A DNA stretch of 10,000 nucleotides, taken from positions 1 through 10,000 of the forward strand of contig NZ_JAIWOF010000089.1 in assembly GCF_020217025.1 (NCBI RefSeq), read 5' to 3'. Position 1 is the first letter of the stretch, and every line of letters begins with the position of its first letter. The position numbers were made by a program, and so were the translations under genes. The notes below the pieces were generated by a model, which ran no database searches, was not told the origin of the DNA, and was given only the letters and a program-made list of their open reading frames with translations. This document shows positions 1 through 7,280 of this stretch, piece by piece. The DNA comes from Flavobacterium sp. Its GTDB lineage: Bacteria > Bacteroidota > Bacteroidia > Flavobacteriales > Flavobacteriaceae.

Positions 1-1578
1 GTTATCGGTTACTTGGAACTTCAAATAACATTTTGTTCCAATTTTTTCTACCAAATTCGCTTTAACAACTACCTTTCCATTTTCAGTAAACTTAAGGGAA
101 TTGCTCATCAAATTGATAAAAATTTGAGACAATCGTATTTTATCTCCAACTAAAACTTCTGGGATTGAATTATCAACTTCAATGAAAATTTGGTTGTTAT
201 TTTTAATGGCCAAAAAGTGAAGCGAATCTTTTATAACCGTTAATTCGTCTTGAATATTGAAAACCATATCTTCTAAAACTACTTGGTTTTCTTCAATTTT
301 ATAAACTTTCAAAATATCATTTACTAATGACAATAAATAATTAGCAGAAAATTTTAAAGATTTTAAATGCGGGCTATTTTTTAATTCTTTATGTTCATCT
401 AAAATAATATCAGTAATTCCGACTACACCATAGAGAGGCGTTCTTAATTCGTGACTTATTGTTGAAATGAACTGCGTTTTTAATTGTGATGCTTCTTCTG
501 CTTTTTCTTTAGCTTCTAATAATGCAATATTGGCTTCTTTTAAATCTTTATTGGCTTTAGCTTTTGTTTTATTATTTCTAATCAAAGATAATAGCAAAAG
601 CATTAAAATAAAAAAGATGACCCCTAATAGAATAACAAAAACTCGATTGGCCTGAAGTTTTTCGGCTTGAATCTCTTTCTCTTTTTTTATTTGATCAATT
701 TCTCTATTAATCTCATCGTGTTCTATTTGTAATCCACCTACCTTAACATCATTTAGTCGTTCTTCATTATAAATCTTATCTTGTAATTCATCGTGTTTTA
801 AAAGATAGAAATGCGCTTTTTCGAAATTTTTAATTTTATAATAAAAGTTTGAAATATCATTATAAACATCACTTGCATTAGATTTAATTAACTCAACATC
901 ATTCTGCTCACAATAGTTGACTGCCTTTAAATAATACTCTTCTGCTTTTTTGTTATTATTTAAACTATTGTAATATAAACCAAAATTTGAATTCAACGAG
1001 ATTTTTGATTCGATATCTCCATTTTTATCGACATAATCTTTAATTTCATTAAAATATTGAATTCCATTACTAAAATCTTCAACTGCAAAATAAGCACTTC
1101 CAATATTCAACTTTGAAAACATAATTTCATATTCGTCTTTATGCTGAATTGAATATTTTAACCCTTCTTTATAATGTTTAATTCCTTTTTGAAAATCGAT
1201 TTTTCTATAACAATAAACATTACCTAAATTATTGTTTAACCAACCTTTAACCGTATCATTGTCTACTTTGTTAGCTAAAACAAGTCCTTTATTGTAATAC
1301 TCAATTGCTTTTTTGTAATCTGAAAATTCTTCAAAATTTAATCCAATTAGATTGTATGCTTTGGAAGCCAACAAATCATCATTGTTTTTTGTTGCAAGAA
1401 TAAGTGCCTTTTGAGCAAAATCGAGAGATTTCTTAGAATCTAATTGTAGAAAACTTTGTCCTGCTTGTTTCAATAATTCCTTAGCTTCTTTTTTTGTTGA
1501 ATTTGTTGACTGTGCAAATCCCAAAATGGAAGTCAAACAGAAAAATAAAACAAAATAAAAACGCGTGTAAGTTATCAT
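1..1578 (-). CDS. TPR-containing sensor histidine kinase (3' end outside the window)
   Basis: Reading down from the ATG at 1578, the frame stays open for 526 codons to the window edge, so the C-terminus is missing. Residues 1-23 form a Sec signal peptide (ending FAQ). About residues 30-260 are helical TPR-like repeats with recurring A-Y/L-G-Y and KAIEYY-type signatures, expected in the periplasm. A coiled coil leads to one membrane helix at about 312-332, then a second short coiled coil. The HisKA box ISHELRTPLYGVVGITD puts the phospho-acceptor at His376. The ATPase N-box INLMSNSLKFTENG has Asn489 and Asn493. The visible sequence ends at VTDN, the start of the G1 box. The family senses signals through TPRs and autophosphorylates; many flavobacterial members are hybrids with a receiver domain, which cannot be judged here. 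There is no obvious promoter and no visible link to the curli genes 6 kb away. The signal is unknown. Confidence 0.9.
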   Translation of the reverse strand, partial: MITYTRFYFVLFFCLTSILGFAQSTNSTKKEAKELLKQAGQSFLQLDSKKSLDFAQKALILATKNNDDLLASKAYNLIGLNFEEFSDYKKAIEYYNKGLVLANKVDNDTVKGWLNNNLGNVYCYRKIDFQKGIKHYKEGLKYSIQHKDEYEIMFSKLNIGSAYFAVEDFSNGIQYFNEIKDYVDKNGDIESKISLNSNFGLYYNSLNNNKKAEEYYLKAVNYCEQNDVELIKSNASDVYNDISNFYYKIKNFEKAHFYLLKHDELQDKIYNEERLNDVKVGGLQIEHDEINREIDQIKKEKEIQAEKLQANRVFVILLGVIFFILMLLLLSLIRNNKTKAKANKDLKEANIALLEAKEKAEEASQLKTQFISTISHELRTPLYGVVGITDIILDEHKELKNSPHLKSLKFSANYLLSLVNDILKVYKIEENQVVLEDMVFNIQDELTVIKDSLHFLAIKNNNQIFIEVDNSIPEVLVGDKIRLSQIFINLMSNSLKFTENGKVVVKANLVEKIGTKCYLKFQVTDN

Positions 1579-1616
1579 GTAACTGCTTTAAATAGGATTG
1601 ATTTTAAGAACTACTA

Positions 1617-1650
1617 AAATAAAAAAAAATCCTGACTAAATCAGGATTTT
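1617..1650 (-). terminator. Rho-independent terminator of ettA
   Basis: A 10-bp perfect stem (1626-1635 with 1641-1650; core CCTGA/TCAGG) closes a 5-nt loop. On the minus strand it is followed by a run of nine Ts (plus-strand As 1621-1629) and more T-rich sequence. It lies 12 bp past the ettA stop codon and separates ettA from the kinase gene, which therefore probably has its own promoter. Confidence 0.9.
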
Positions 1651-1661
1651 ATAACAAATGT

Positions 1662-3353
1662 TTATCGTGTTAATTTTTTGTATTTAATACGAGTTGGTGT
1701 TACATCTTTTCCAAGGCGTTTGCGCTTGTTTTCTTCATATTCTGTAAAACTTCCTTCAAAACTGTATACTTGTGAATCGCCTTCAAAAGCTAAGATATGT
1801 GTACAAACTCTATCTAAAAACCATCTATCGTGGGAAATAATAACCGCACAGCCAGCAAAATTTTCTAAACCTTCTTCTAAAGCTCGTAATGTATTCACAT
1901 CCAAGTCATTCGTAGGCTCATCTAACAACAATACGTTTCCTTCTTCTTTCAACGTCATGGCTAAGTGAAGTCTATTTCTTTCTCCACCTGATAAAGTAGC
2001 TACTTTTTTGTTTTGATCGCTTCCGCCAAAGTTAAAACGAGATAAATACGCTCTCGAATTTACTTGTCTTCCGCCCATCATAATCAATTCTTGACCATCG
2101 CAGAAGTTTTCCCAAATGGATTTATTGACATCAATATTAGAGTGTGATTGATCTACATAAGCGATTTTAACAGTATCTCCAATTGTAAATGAACCTGAAT
2201 CTGGTTTTTCTTCTCCCATAATCATTCGGAAAATAGTTGATTTACCAGCACCATTTGGACCAATAATTCCAACAATTCCCGCTTGTGGAAGTACAAAATT
2301 TAAATCATCATATAATAATTTATCTCCAAATGCTTTTGAAACATGTTTCGCCTCAATAACATTGGTTCCTAAACGAGGTCCATTTGGAATGTAGATTTCT
2401 AATTTTTCGTCTAATTCTTTTTGGTCTTCGTTTAATAATTTATCATAGTTCTGTAAACGTGCTTTTTGCTTAGTTTGTCGCCCTTTTGCTCCTTGACGCA
2501 CCCAATCTAACTCACGCTCTAATGTTTTTCTACGTTTGGATGCTACTTTTTCTTCTTGCTCCATACGTTTTGATTTTTGGTCTAACCAAGAAGAATAATT
2601 TCCTTTCCATGGAATACCTTCTCCTCTATCTAATTCCAAAATCCAACCCGCAACGTTATCTAAGAAATATCTATCGTGCGTTACAGCAATTACAGTTCCG
2701 GCATATTGTTGTAAATGTTGCTCTAACCAAAGAACCGATTCTGCATCTAAGTGGTTGGTTGGCTCATCTAATAACAATACATCAGGTTGTTGTAATAATA
2801 AACGACATAAAGCTACACGACGTTTTTCTCCTCCTGATAATACACTAATCGGCGTATCAGAATCTGGAGTACGAAGTGCGTCCATTGCAATTTCTAATTT
2901 ATTATCGATTTCCCAAGCACCACAAGCATCAATTCTGTCTTGTAATTCTGCCTGACGATCCATTAGTTTTTGCATTTTATCTGCATCTTCATAAACTTCT
3001 GGCAAACCAAAATCGTCGTTGATTTTGTTGAATTCTTCCAATAAAGCAAAAATCTCCGCAGCTCCTTCACGAACTACTTCAATTACGGTTTTAGTTTCGT
3101 CTAATTTTGGCTCTTGTTCTAAATACCCTACTGAATATCCTGGTGCGAAAACTACATCACCTTGATAATTTTTGTCAACTCCAGCAATAATCTTCAATAG
3201 CGAAGATTTTCCTGAACCATTTAAACCTAAAATACCAATTTTAGCTCCGTAAAAGAAACTCAAATAGATGTTTTTTAATACTTGTTTGTCACTTCCTTGG
3301 TAAGCTTTGCTTACTTTTTGCATCGAAAAAATGACTTTTTTATCGTCTGACAT
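1662..3353 (-). CDS. ettA: Energy-dependent translational throttle protein EttA (ABC-F ATPase)
   Basis: This is a 563-residue soluble ABC-F protein with two nucleotide-binding domains and no membrane segment. NBD1 has Walker A GLNGSGKS (43-50), an arm insertion at about 95-140, signature LSGGE (172-176), Walker B LLLDEP (193-198) and switch His226. The interdomain linker (about 240-325), which reaches the ribosomal P-site tRNA, contains the EttA-typical GEGIPWKGNYSSWL and WVRQGAKGRQTKQKAR. NBD2 has Walker A GPNGAGKS (365-372), LSGGE (454-458), LLLDEP (475-480) and His508. Length and motifs match E. coli EttA closely (555 aa), and both catalytic glutamates (197 and 479) are present. The family binds the ribosomal E site and gates entry into elongation according to ATP/ADP level. 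The gene lies 58 bp downstream of a small membrane-protein gene on the same strand and may be co-transcribed with it. Confidence 0.96.
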   Translation of the reverse strand: MSDDKKVIFSMQKVSKAYQGSDKQVLKNIYLSFFYGAKIGILGLNGSGKSSLLKIIAGVDKNYQGDVVFAPGYSVGYLEQEPKLDETKTVIEVVREGAAEIFALLEEFNKINDDFGLPEVYEDADKMQKLMDRQAELQDRIDACGAWEIDNKLEIAMDALRTPDSDTPISVLSGGEKRRVALCRLLLQQPDVLLLDEPTNHLDAESVLWLEQHLQQYAGTVIAVTHDRYFLDNVAGWILELDRGEGIPWKGNYSSWLDQKSKRMEQEEKVASKRRKTLERELDWVRQGAKGRQTKQKARLQNYDKLLNEDQKELDEKLEIYIPNGPRLGTNVIEAKHVSKAFGDKLLYDDLNFVLPQAGIVGIIGPNGAGKSTIFRMIMGEEKPDSGSFTIGDTVKIAYVDQSHSNIDVNKSIWENFCDGQELIMMGGRQVNSRAYLSRFNFGGSDQNKKVATLSGGERNRLHLAMTLKEEGNVLLLDEPTNDLDVNTLRALEEGLENFAGCAVIISHDRWFLDRVCTHILAFEGDSQVYSFEGSFTEYEENKRKRLGKDVTPTRIKYKKLTR

Positions 3354-3385
3354 ATATAATATGTTTGATTTATGATTATTAAAAC

Positions 3386-3411
3386 TTTTTACTTTACTCT
3401 TTACTCTTTTT
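3386..3411. repeat. Short heptamer array between the small membrane gene and ettA
   Basis: The plus strand reads in 7-bp steps as TTTTTAC, TTTACTC, TTTACTC, TTTTTTT. Two of the units are identical (3393-3399 and 3400-3406). The array fills the space just after the stop codon of the small membrane-protein gene. It resembles the low-complexity intergenic heptamers seen in flavobacteria. Its function is unknown. Confidence 0.55.
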
Positions 3412-3594
3412 TTACACTCTTCCTTTTAAGGCATTAAAAACCCAAGCAATAGCAAAGAAACCAACACCTACAGCTGAAAATCCCCAACCTGCTACATCGG
3501 CATATCTGTAAATTCCTAAGCCAATCAATAATAATCCCATTAAAATCATAATGAAAGTTGCCCAAGCTAAAATTGTATTTTTATTCATTCCCAT
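3412..3594 (-). CDS. Small two-TM membrane protein (CAL67264-like family)
   Basis: This is a 60-residue, very hydrophobic protein with two predicted membrane helices (about 8-28 and 36-55). They are separated by a short polar turn (YRYADVAGW), and the tail is basic (KGRV). A second Met at residue 3 (MNKNT) could be the real start; both fit. From memory, this resembles a short membrane protein that NCBI calls the CAL67264 family, found in Flavobacteriia and often next to ettA. That match was not checked. Its role is unknown. A TAnnnTTTG-like box lies about 50 bp upstream, and the gene leads into ettA on the same strand. Confidence 0.75.
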   Translation of the reverse strand: MGMNKNTILAWATFIMILMGLLLIGLGIYRYADVAGWGFSAVGVGFFAIAWVFNALKGRV

Positions 3595-3635
3595 AATTCA
3601 ATATTTTTAACTAAAGTTTTGTAAAATTTAGGACT

Positions 3636-3655
3636 GCGAAGGTACAAATTTTAAA
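3636..3655 (-). promoter_or_regulatory. Possible promoter for the small membrane gene and ettA
   Basis: Minus-strand sequence TAAAATTTG (plus 3645-3653) followed by TACCTTCGCAG resembles a Bacteroidetes -7 element plus start region (TAnnTTTG, here with one extra base). No clear -33 TTG is seen. It lies between the holA stop and the small gene, giving a leader of about 45 nt. Confidence 0.4.
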
Positions 3656-3672
3656 ACTTTTTATGCTTTGTA

Positions 3673-4677
3673 TTAATTGAAAATTTTAATCAACATTTCC
3701 TTCAATAAATCGTGTTGTGTCATAGATGAAGCACCTACTCCTTTACTTTTTACATCAATATCTCGCAAAGCAGCAACTATTGCACTTACTTTTTTCATTG
3801 GGTAATTTCGGAATGCTACTTCGTAATCTTTAACAAAATAAGGACTCACTTTTAAAACTTTAGCCGCATTAAACTGTGATTTATCTTTTAATCCGTGATA
3901 TTGCAATAATTGCGAAAAGAAACCAAATACCAATCCAGTTGTAACCACTATTGGATTATCTTTTGGATTTTGCGAAAAATGATCGATTATTTTGTAAGCT
4001 TTCAATTGGTCTTTTTCACCAATGGCTTTTCGTAATTCAAAGTTGTTGTAATCTTTACTAAAACCGATATTTTCTTCAATATCTTTTGGTGTAAACGTAT
4101 GTCCTTTTGGAAGTATAATTTTAAGTTTTTCTAATTCATTATTGATTTTAGATAAATCCGTTCCTAAAAATTCTACTAAGATAGCGGCTGCTTTAGGTTC
4201 TATGCTATACCCTTGCCCTGATAAAACGCGCTTAATCCAATCGCCAACCTGGTTTTCATACATTTTTTTACTTTCATAAACTACTCCGACTTTATCTAAA
4301 AGTTTGGTGATTTTTTTACGCTTGTCTAACGTTTTGTACTTGTAGGCAAAAACTAAAACGGTTGTTGGTTGTGGGTTTTCGGCATACGATTCTAATTTAT
4401 CAATATAACGCGACAACTCTTGTGCTTCTCTAACTACAACCACTTGACGGTCAGCCATCATTGGATAACGTTTTGCATTTCCAACCACATCTTCCATAGA
4501 AACATCACGACCGTACAATATCGTTTGATTGAAATCGCGTTCGTGTTCTTGCAAGATATTTTGCTCAATAAATTCGGTTAATTTATCAATATAATAAGGT
4601 TCATCGCCCATAAAAAAGTAAATGGGTTTGATGTTTCCGGCTTTTATATCTTTTGTAATTTGAATTACTTCGTCCAT
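3673..4677 (-). CDS. holA: DNA polymerase III subunit delta (clamp loader)
   Basis: At 334 residues it is near the usual length (E. coli HolA is 343 aa). The N-terminal segment KPIYFFMGDEPYYIDKL (about 17-33) is the typical HolA opening, a degenerate P-loop region in a subunit that does not hydrolyse ATP. The middle region has PMMADRQVVVVREAQEL and the stretch VLVFAYKYKTLDKRKKITK. The C-terminal part is the helical collar domain (about 210-334). In the clamp loader, delta binds and opens the beta sliding clamp so that it can be placed on primed DNA. The ATG at 4677 is the only sensible start. The gene diverges from the nuclease-fold gene across a 62-bp gap, where no perfect minus-strand TAnnTTTG was found. 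Confidence 0.93.
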   Translation of the reverse strand: MDEVIQITKDIKAGNIKPIYFFMGDEPYYIDKLTEFIEQNILQEHERDFNQTILYGRDVSMEDVVGNAKRYPMMADRQVVVVREAQELSRYIDKLESYAENPQPTTVLVFAYKYKTLDKRKKITKLLDKVGVVYESKKMYENQVGDWIKRVLSGQGYSIEPKAAAILVEFLGTDLSKINNELEKLKIILPKGHTFTPKDIEENIGFSKDYNNFELRKAIGEKDQLKAYKIIDHFSQNPKDNPIVVTTGLVFGFFSQLLQYHGLKDKSQFNAAKVLKVSPYFVKDYEVAFRNYPMKKVSAIVAALRDIDVKSKGVGASSMTQHDLLKEMLIKIFN

Positions 4678-4678
4678 A

Positions 4679-4713
4679 ATTTAGTATTCAGTGGTCAGTA
4701 AATAGTTGGCAGT
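4679..4713. repeat. 35-bp array of five degenerate heptamers ending in AGT
   Basis: Reading in 7-bp steps gives ATTTAGT, ATTCAGT, GGTCAGT, AAATAGT, TGGCAGT. Each unit ends in AGT, and three of the five end in CAGT. The array starts 2 bp upstream of the holA start codon and ends inside the predicted -33 region of the divergent gene, so it fills over half of this intergenic gap. Confidence 0.6.
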
Positions 4714-4735
4714 TTATAATATTTAACTAATTTTG
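4706..4735 (+). promoter_or_regulatory. Predicted promoter of the nuclease-glycosyltransferase pair
   Basis: TTG at 4706-4708 is followed after 19 bp by TAATTTTG at 4728-4735, a perfect match to the Bacteroidetes TTG / TAnnTTTG promoter. The -7 box ends only 4 bp before the ATG at 4740, so the transcript would begin at or next to the start codon. Confidence 0.55.
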
Positions 4736-4739
4736 AACT

Positions 4740-5189
4740 ATGCAAAAATTGAATTTTCCAACGTATTCCTTTCGGTTCAAAAATAGTGAAAATAAAGTGT
4801 CTATTTTTGATGAAATTAGAAAAAAATTTATTCTTCTTAGTCCCGAAGAATGGGTACGTCAACACGTAGTTCAGTTTTTGTTGCAAGATAAAAAGTATCC
4901 TAAATCATATATAAACGTTGAAAAATTAATTAAAATTAACGATTTAAGTAAGCGATATGATGGTGTTGTTTTTCAACCAAATGGAGAAATATTTTTATTA
5001 ATCGAATGCAAAGCACCTGAAGTTTCTATTTCCCAACAAACATTTGACCAAATTGCGCGTTATAACTTAGTTTTGAAAGCGAAATATTTAATGGTTACCA
5101 ATGGACTAAATCATTACTTTTGCCAAATGGATTTTGAGAATGAAAAATATGTTTTCTTGAAAGAACTTCCAGAATATTCAAATCAATGA
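4740..5189 (+). CDS. Stand-alone HsdR N-terminal-type (PD-(D/E)xK) nuclease-fold protein
   Basis: This 149-residue protein resembles only the endonuclease domain of type I restriction subunit HsdR. Visible motifs are Asp74 in RYDGVVF, Glu89-x-Lys91 in LLIECKAP (the PD-(D/E)xK core), and Gln104-x-x-x-Tyr108 in FDQIARYN, matching the QxxxY motif of HsdR nucleases. There is no helicase domain, and no HsdM or HsdS nearby, so it is not a restriction system by itself. The ATG at 4740 is chosen because the next in-frame Met is near residue 118. Its stop overlaps the glycosyltransferase start (ATGA), which indicates translational coupling. Similar short proteins beside holA are, from memory, common in flavobacteria, suggesting a housekeeping DNA or RNA role. 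Its substrate is unknown. Confidence 0.8.
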   Translation: MQKLNFPTYSFRFKNSENKVSIFDEIRKKFILLSPEEWVRQHVVQFLLQDKKYPKSYINVEKLIKINDLSKRYDGVVFQPNGEIFLLIECKAPEVSISQQTFDQIARYNLVLKAKYLMVTNGLNHYFCQMDFENEKYVFLKELPEYSNQ

Positions 5190-6181
5190 AAAAAATAGCA
5201 GTAGTTATATTAAATTGGAACGGAGCCAAATTGTTAGAACAGTTTTTGCCTTCTGTAATCGCGTTTTCTGATGAAGCGACGATTTATGTTGCTGATAATG
5301 CTTCTACTGATACTTCTATTGAAGTGATTCAAAATCAATTTCCAACCGTAAAAATCATTCAAAATACAGGGAATTTTGGCTTTGCGAAAGGTTATAATGA
5401 AGCATTGAAATTTGTTGAAGAAGAATATTACGCATTAGTCAATTCGGATATTGAAGTTACCGAAAATTGGTTGGCTCCTATTTTAGAAATTTTTGAAAAT
5501 CAACCTGAAACTGCAATCATACAACCTAAGTTATTAGATTTCAAAAAGAAAACGCATTTTGAATATGCTGGTGGTGCTGGTGGTTTTATTGATAAATTTG
5601 GTTATCCGTTTTGCCGTGGAAGAATTTTCGATACGGTTGAAGAAGATAAAAATCAATATGATGATGAAATTGAAATCTTTTGGGCTACCGGAGCTTGTTT
5701 CTTTATCCGAAAAGAAGTGTATCGCAAATTAAATGGTTTTGATGATGATTTTTTTGCCCACCAAGAAGAAATTGATTTGTGTTGGAGAGCTTTTAATTTG
5801 GGCTATAAAATAAAATATACTTCAAAATCAAAAGTGTATCACGTTGGTGGCGCTACTTTAAACGAAGGAAATCCGAGAAAAACCTTTTTAAATTTCAGAA
5901 ATTCGTTGTTGATGTTAACTAAGAATTTACCAAAAAATCAATTGTTTCCTATCCTTTTTATGCGATTGTGTTTAGATGGTTTGGCGGGAATTCAATTTAT
6001 TTTGAAAGGAAAATTCAAACATTGTTTGGCCATTATTCAGGCTCATTTTGCTTTTTATAGTGTTGTAAATCAATTTTATAAAAAAAGAGGCGCAATTCAA
6101 AAATCAAATTACTATAAAATAAACAGCATCGTTTATCGTTACTTTATCAAGAATGGCAAGGTCTTTGCTGATCTTTTTTAA
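5186..6181 (+). CDS. Family 2 glycosyltransferase (GT-A fold)
   Basis: This 331-residue protein begins with the GT2 opening VVILNWNGAKLL. It then shows the nucleotide-sugar site VADNASTD (35-42), NTGNFGFAKGYNEAL (60-74), the metal-binding DxD-like NSD (86-88), FWATGACFFIRKEVYRK (165-181) and the acceptor-side HQEEIDLCWRAFNLGY (192-207). The architecture is close to rhamnosyltransferase-like GT2 enzymes that build surface polysaccharide; the actual sugar and acceptor cannot be read from the sequence. The C-terminal 80 residues have an amphipathic or membrane-near stretch around 252-275. It overlaps the preceding nuclease-fold gene by 4 bp, and no other polysaccharide genes are present. It is likely a cytoplasmic, membrane-associated enzyme. 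Confidence 0.9.
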   Translation: MKKIAVVILNWNGAKLLEQFLPSVIAFSDEATIYVADNASTDTSIEVIQNQFPTVKIIQNTGNFGFAKGYNEALKFVEEEYYALVNSDIEVTENWLAPILEIFENQPETAIIQPKLLDFKKKTHFEYAGGAGGFIDKFGYPFCRGRIFDTVEEDKNQYDDEIEIFWATGACFFIRKEVYRKLNGFDDDFFAHQEEIDLCWRAFNLGYKIKYTSKSKVYHVGGATLNEGNPRKTFLNFRNSLLMLTKNLPKNQLFPILFMRLCLDGLAGIQFILKGKFKHCLAIIQAHFAFYSVVNQFYKKRGAIQKSNYYKINSIVYRYFIKNGKVFADLF

Positions 6182-6194
6182 CAATAGTTTAGGT

Positions 6195-6214
6195 TTAAAA
6201 AAGCTATTTTTTAA
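6195..6214 (+). terminator. Weak AT-only hairpin after the glycosyltransferase gene
   Basis: TTAAAAAA and TTTTTTAA flank a GCTA loop 13 bp after the stop codon. The 8-bp stem is all A-T, so it is at best a weak terminator and could be chance in AT-rich DNA. Confidence 0.3.
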
Positions 6215-6225
6215 CAATTTCCATT

Positions 6226-6233
6226 TAATTTTG
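6226..6233 (+). promoter_or_regulatory. -7 promoter element of the OmpA-like lipoprotein gene
   Basis: TAATTTTG is a perfect TAnnTTTG box 18 bp before the ATG at 6252. No clear TTG is visible at the -33 distance; only a T-rich stretch is there. Confidence 0.5.
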
Positions 6234-6251
6234 TAAAAAAATAATTATCGT

Positions 6252-7088
6252 ATGAGAAGAGTAATGTTATTCGCCACAGTAGCTGCTATTTCATTAAGTT
6301 CTTGTGTTTCGAAAAAGAAATACACGGAATTAGAAGCTAAAAACAAAGAAATTCAAGATTTATTAAACACAGCAACCGTAAAATTAAACACGTGTTTGAC
6401 TGAAAGAGAAGCCTTAGCACAACAAGTTGACTTCTTAAAGAAAAACAATACCGATTTAATTAACAACATGGGTAATTTAACTACGTTAACTACCAAAGGT
6501 GCTGAAAATCTGGAAAAATCTTTAGAAAGTTTAAAAGAGAAAGATTTAAAAATCACACGTTTACAAGACGCTTTAACTAAAAAAGACAGTGTAACATTAG
6601 CTTTAGTTACTAGTTTAAAACGTGAAGTAGGAATCGACGATCCAGACATTAACATCAATGTTGAAAAAGGAGTAGTAATGATTTCGATTGCTGATAATTT
6701 ATTATTCAAATCAGGAAGTTACGAAGTAAGTGATAAAGCAAAAGGTGTTTTAGCTAAAGTGGCTAAAGTAATCAATAGCAAGCCAGACTTCGAATGTATG
6801 GTTGAAGGTCACACAGACAATGTACCAATCAAAAATGCTGTATTATTAGACAACTGGGATTTATCTGTAAAAAGAGCCACTTCAATCGTAAGAGTTTTAC
6901 ATAAAGAGTTAGGCGTTAGTCCAAAACAATTAATTCCAGCGGGAAGAAGTTCGTACATTCCTTTAGTAGAAAATGATTCTCCTGCTAACAGAGCTAAAAA
7001 CAGAAGAACTCGCATTATCATTATGCCAAAAATTGACCAATTCTACGATATGTTAGAAAAGGAAATGAAGAATTTAGAAGGAAAATAA
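6252..7088 (+). CDS. OmpA-family peptidoglycan-binding lipoprotein with coiled coil
   Basis: This 278-residue protein has a lipoprotein signal ending in the lipobox LSSC, so Cys18 is the expected lipidated residue. About residues 24-125 are a charged heptad-rich coiled coil. The OmpA-like domain follows (about 148-260), with FKSGSYEVSDKAK, EGHTDN (185-190), LSVKRAT (204-210) and NRAKNRRTRI (246-255). Asp189 and Arg208 are at the positions that bind diaminopimelate in known OmpA-C domains. The protein probably sits in the outer membrane by its lipid anchor, spans the periplasm through the coil and grips peptidoglycan. It has no beta-barrel, so it is not a classical OmpA porin. It appears to be a single-gene unit with its own promoter element and a strong terminator. 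Confidence 0.92.
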   Translation: MRRVMLFATVAAISLSSCVSKKKYTELEAKNKEIQDLLNTATVKLNTCLTEREALAQQVDFLKKNNTDLINNMGNLTTLTTKGAENLEKSLESLKEKDLKITRLQDALTKKDSVTLALVTSLKREVGIDDPDININVEKGVVMISIADNLLFKSGSYEVSDKAKGVLAKVAKVINSKPDFECMVEGHTDNVPIKNAVLLDNWDLSVKRATSIVRVLHKELGVSPKQLIPAGRSSYIPLVENDSPANRAKNRRTRIIIMPKIDQFYDMLEKEMKNLEGK

Positions 7089-7104
7089 TTTACCTTTAAA
7101 GTAT

Positions 7105-7137
7105 AAAAAACGCCTCAATTGATTGAGGCGTTTTTTT
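7105..7137 (+). terminator. Strong Rho-independent terminator of the OmpA-like gene
   Basis: CGCCTCAA (7111-7118) pairs with TTGAGGCG (7123-7130) around a TTGA loop. It is extended by A6/T6 and followed by a T7 tract. Because of the flanking As it may work in both directions. It isolates the lipoprotein gene from the curli locus. Confidence 0.93.
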
Positions 7138-7141
7138 ATTT

Positions 7142-7248
7142 AATGTTTTTATATTCTGATATTTATAAAACAATGTCACTTTATCCATGATTTTAAACAA
7201 TTCGTAGAAAAGTTACTAAAAAAATAAAAAATTAACTTTAAAAAGTTT
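7142..7248. other. AT-rich non-coding stretch upstream of the curli promoter
   Basis: No open frame longer than a few codons on the plus strand and no convincing hairpin were found. It would be the natural place for regulator binding sites, since curli genes are usually tightly controlled, but no operator can be named from the sequence. Confidence 0.4.
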
Positions 7249-7276
7249 TTGTAATTAAATATTATATATAATTTTG
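7249..7276 (+). promoter_or_regulatory. Predicted promoter of the curli operon
   Basis: TTG at 7249-7251 and TAATTTTG at 7269-7276 are 17 bp apart, a complete Bacteroidetes-type promoter. A second, imperfect box (TATTTTG at 7291-7297, one base short of the consensus) lies just downstream and may be an alternative start. No other good promoter is visible before the next curli genes. Confidence 0.6.
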
Positions 7277-7280
7277 GCAA

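Noticed and set aside
467..655. 62-codon open frame on the plus strand with a hydrophobic core
   Set aside because: It is antisense to the TM and coiled-coil part of the histidine kinase; the hydrophobic look comes from the complementary TM codons.
1..1578. Histidine kinase as the regulator of the curli operon
   Set aside because: It is almost 6 kb away, on the other strand, behind several unrelated genes; nothing in the sequence connects them.
2486..2848. 120-codon open frame on the plus strand
   Set aside because: It is antisense to the well-supported ettA gene and has no recognisable features; the same holds for the smaller plus-strand frames inside ettA.
4695..4886. 63-codon open frame on the minus strand across the holA gap
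   Set aside because: It is antisense to the nuclease-fold gene and its promoter, with no signal or domain.
4740..6181. A restriction or phage-defence system built on the HsdR-like gene
   Set aside because: No methylase, specificity or helicase gene is present, and the partner is an ordinary GT2 glycosyltransferase next to holA.
6353..6709. 118-codon open frame on the minus strand
   Set aside because: It is a shadow of the OmpA-like lipoprotein gene, antisense to its coiled-coil region, whose regular codons leave few stops on the other strand.
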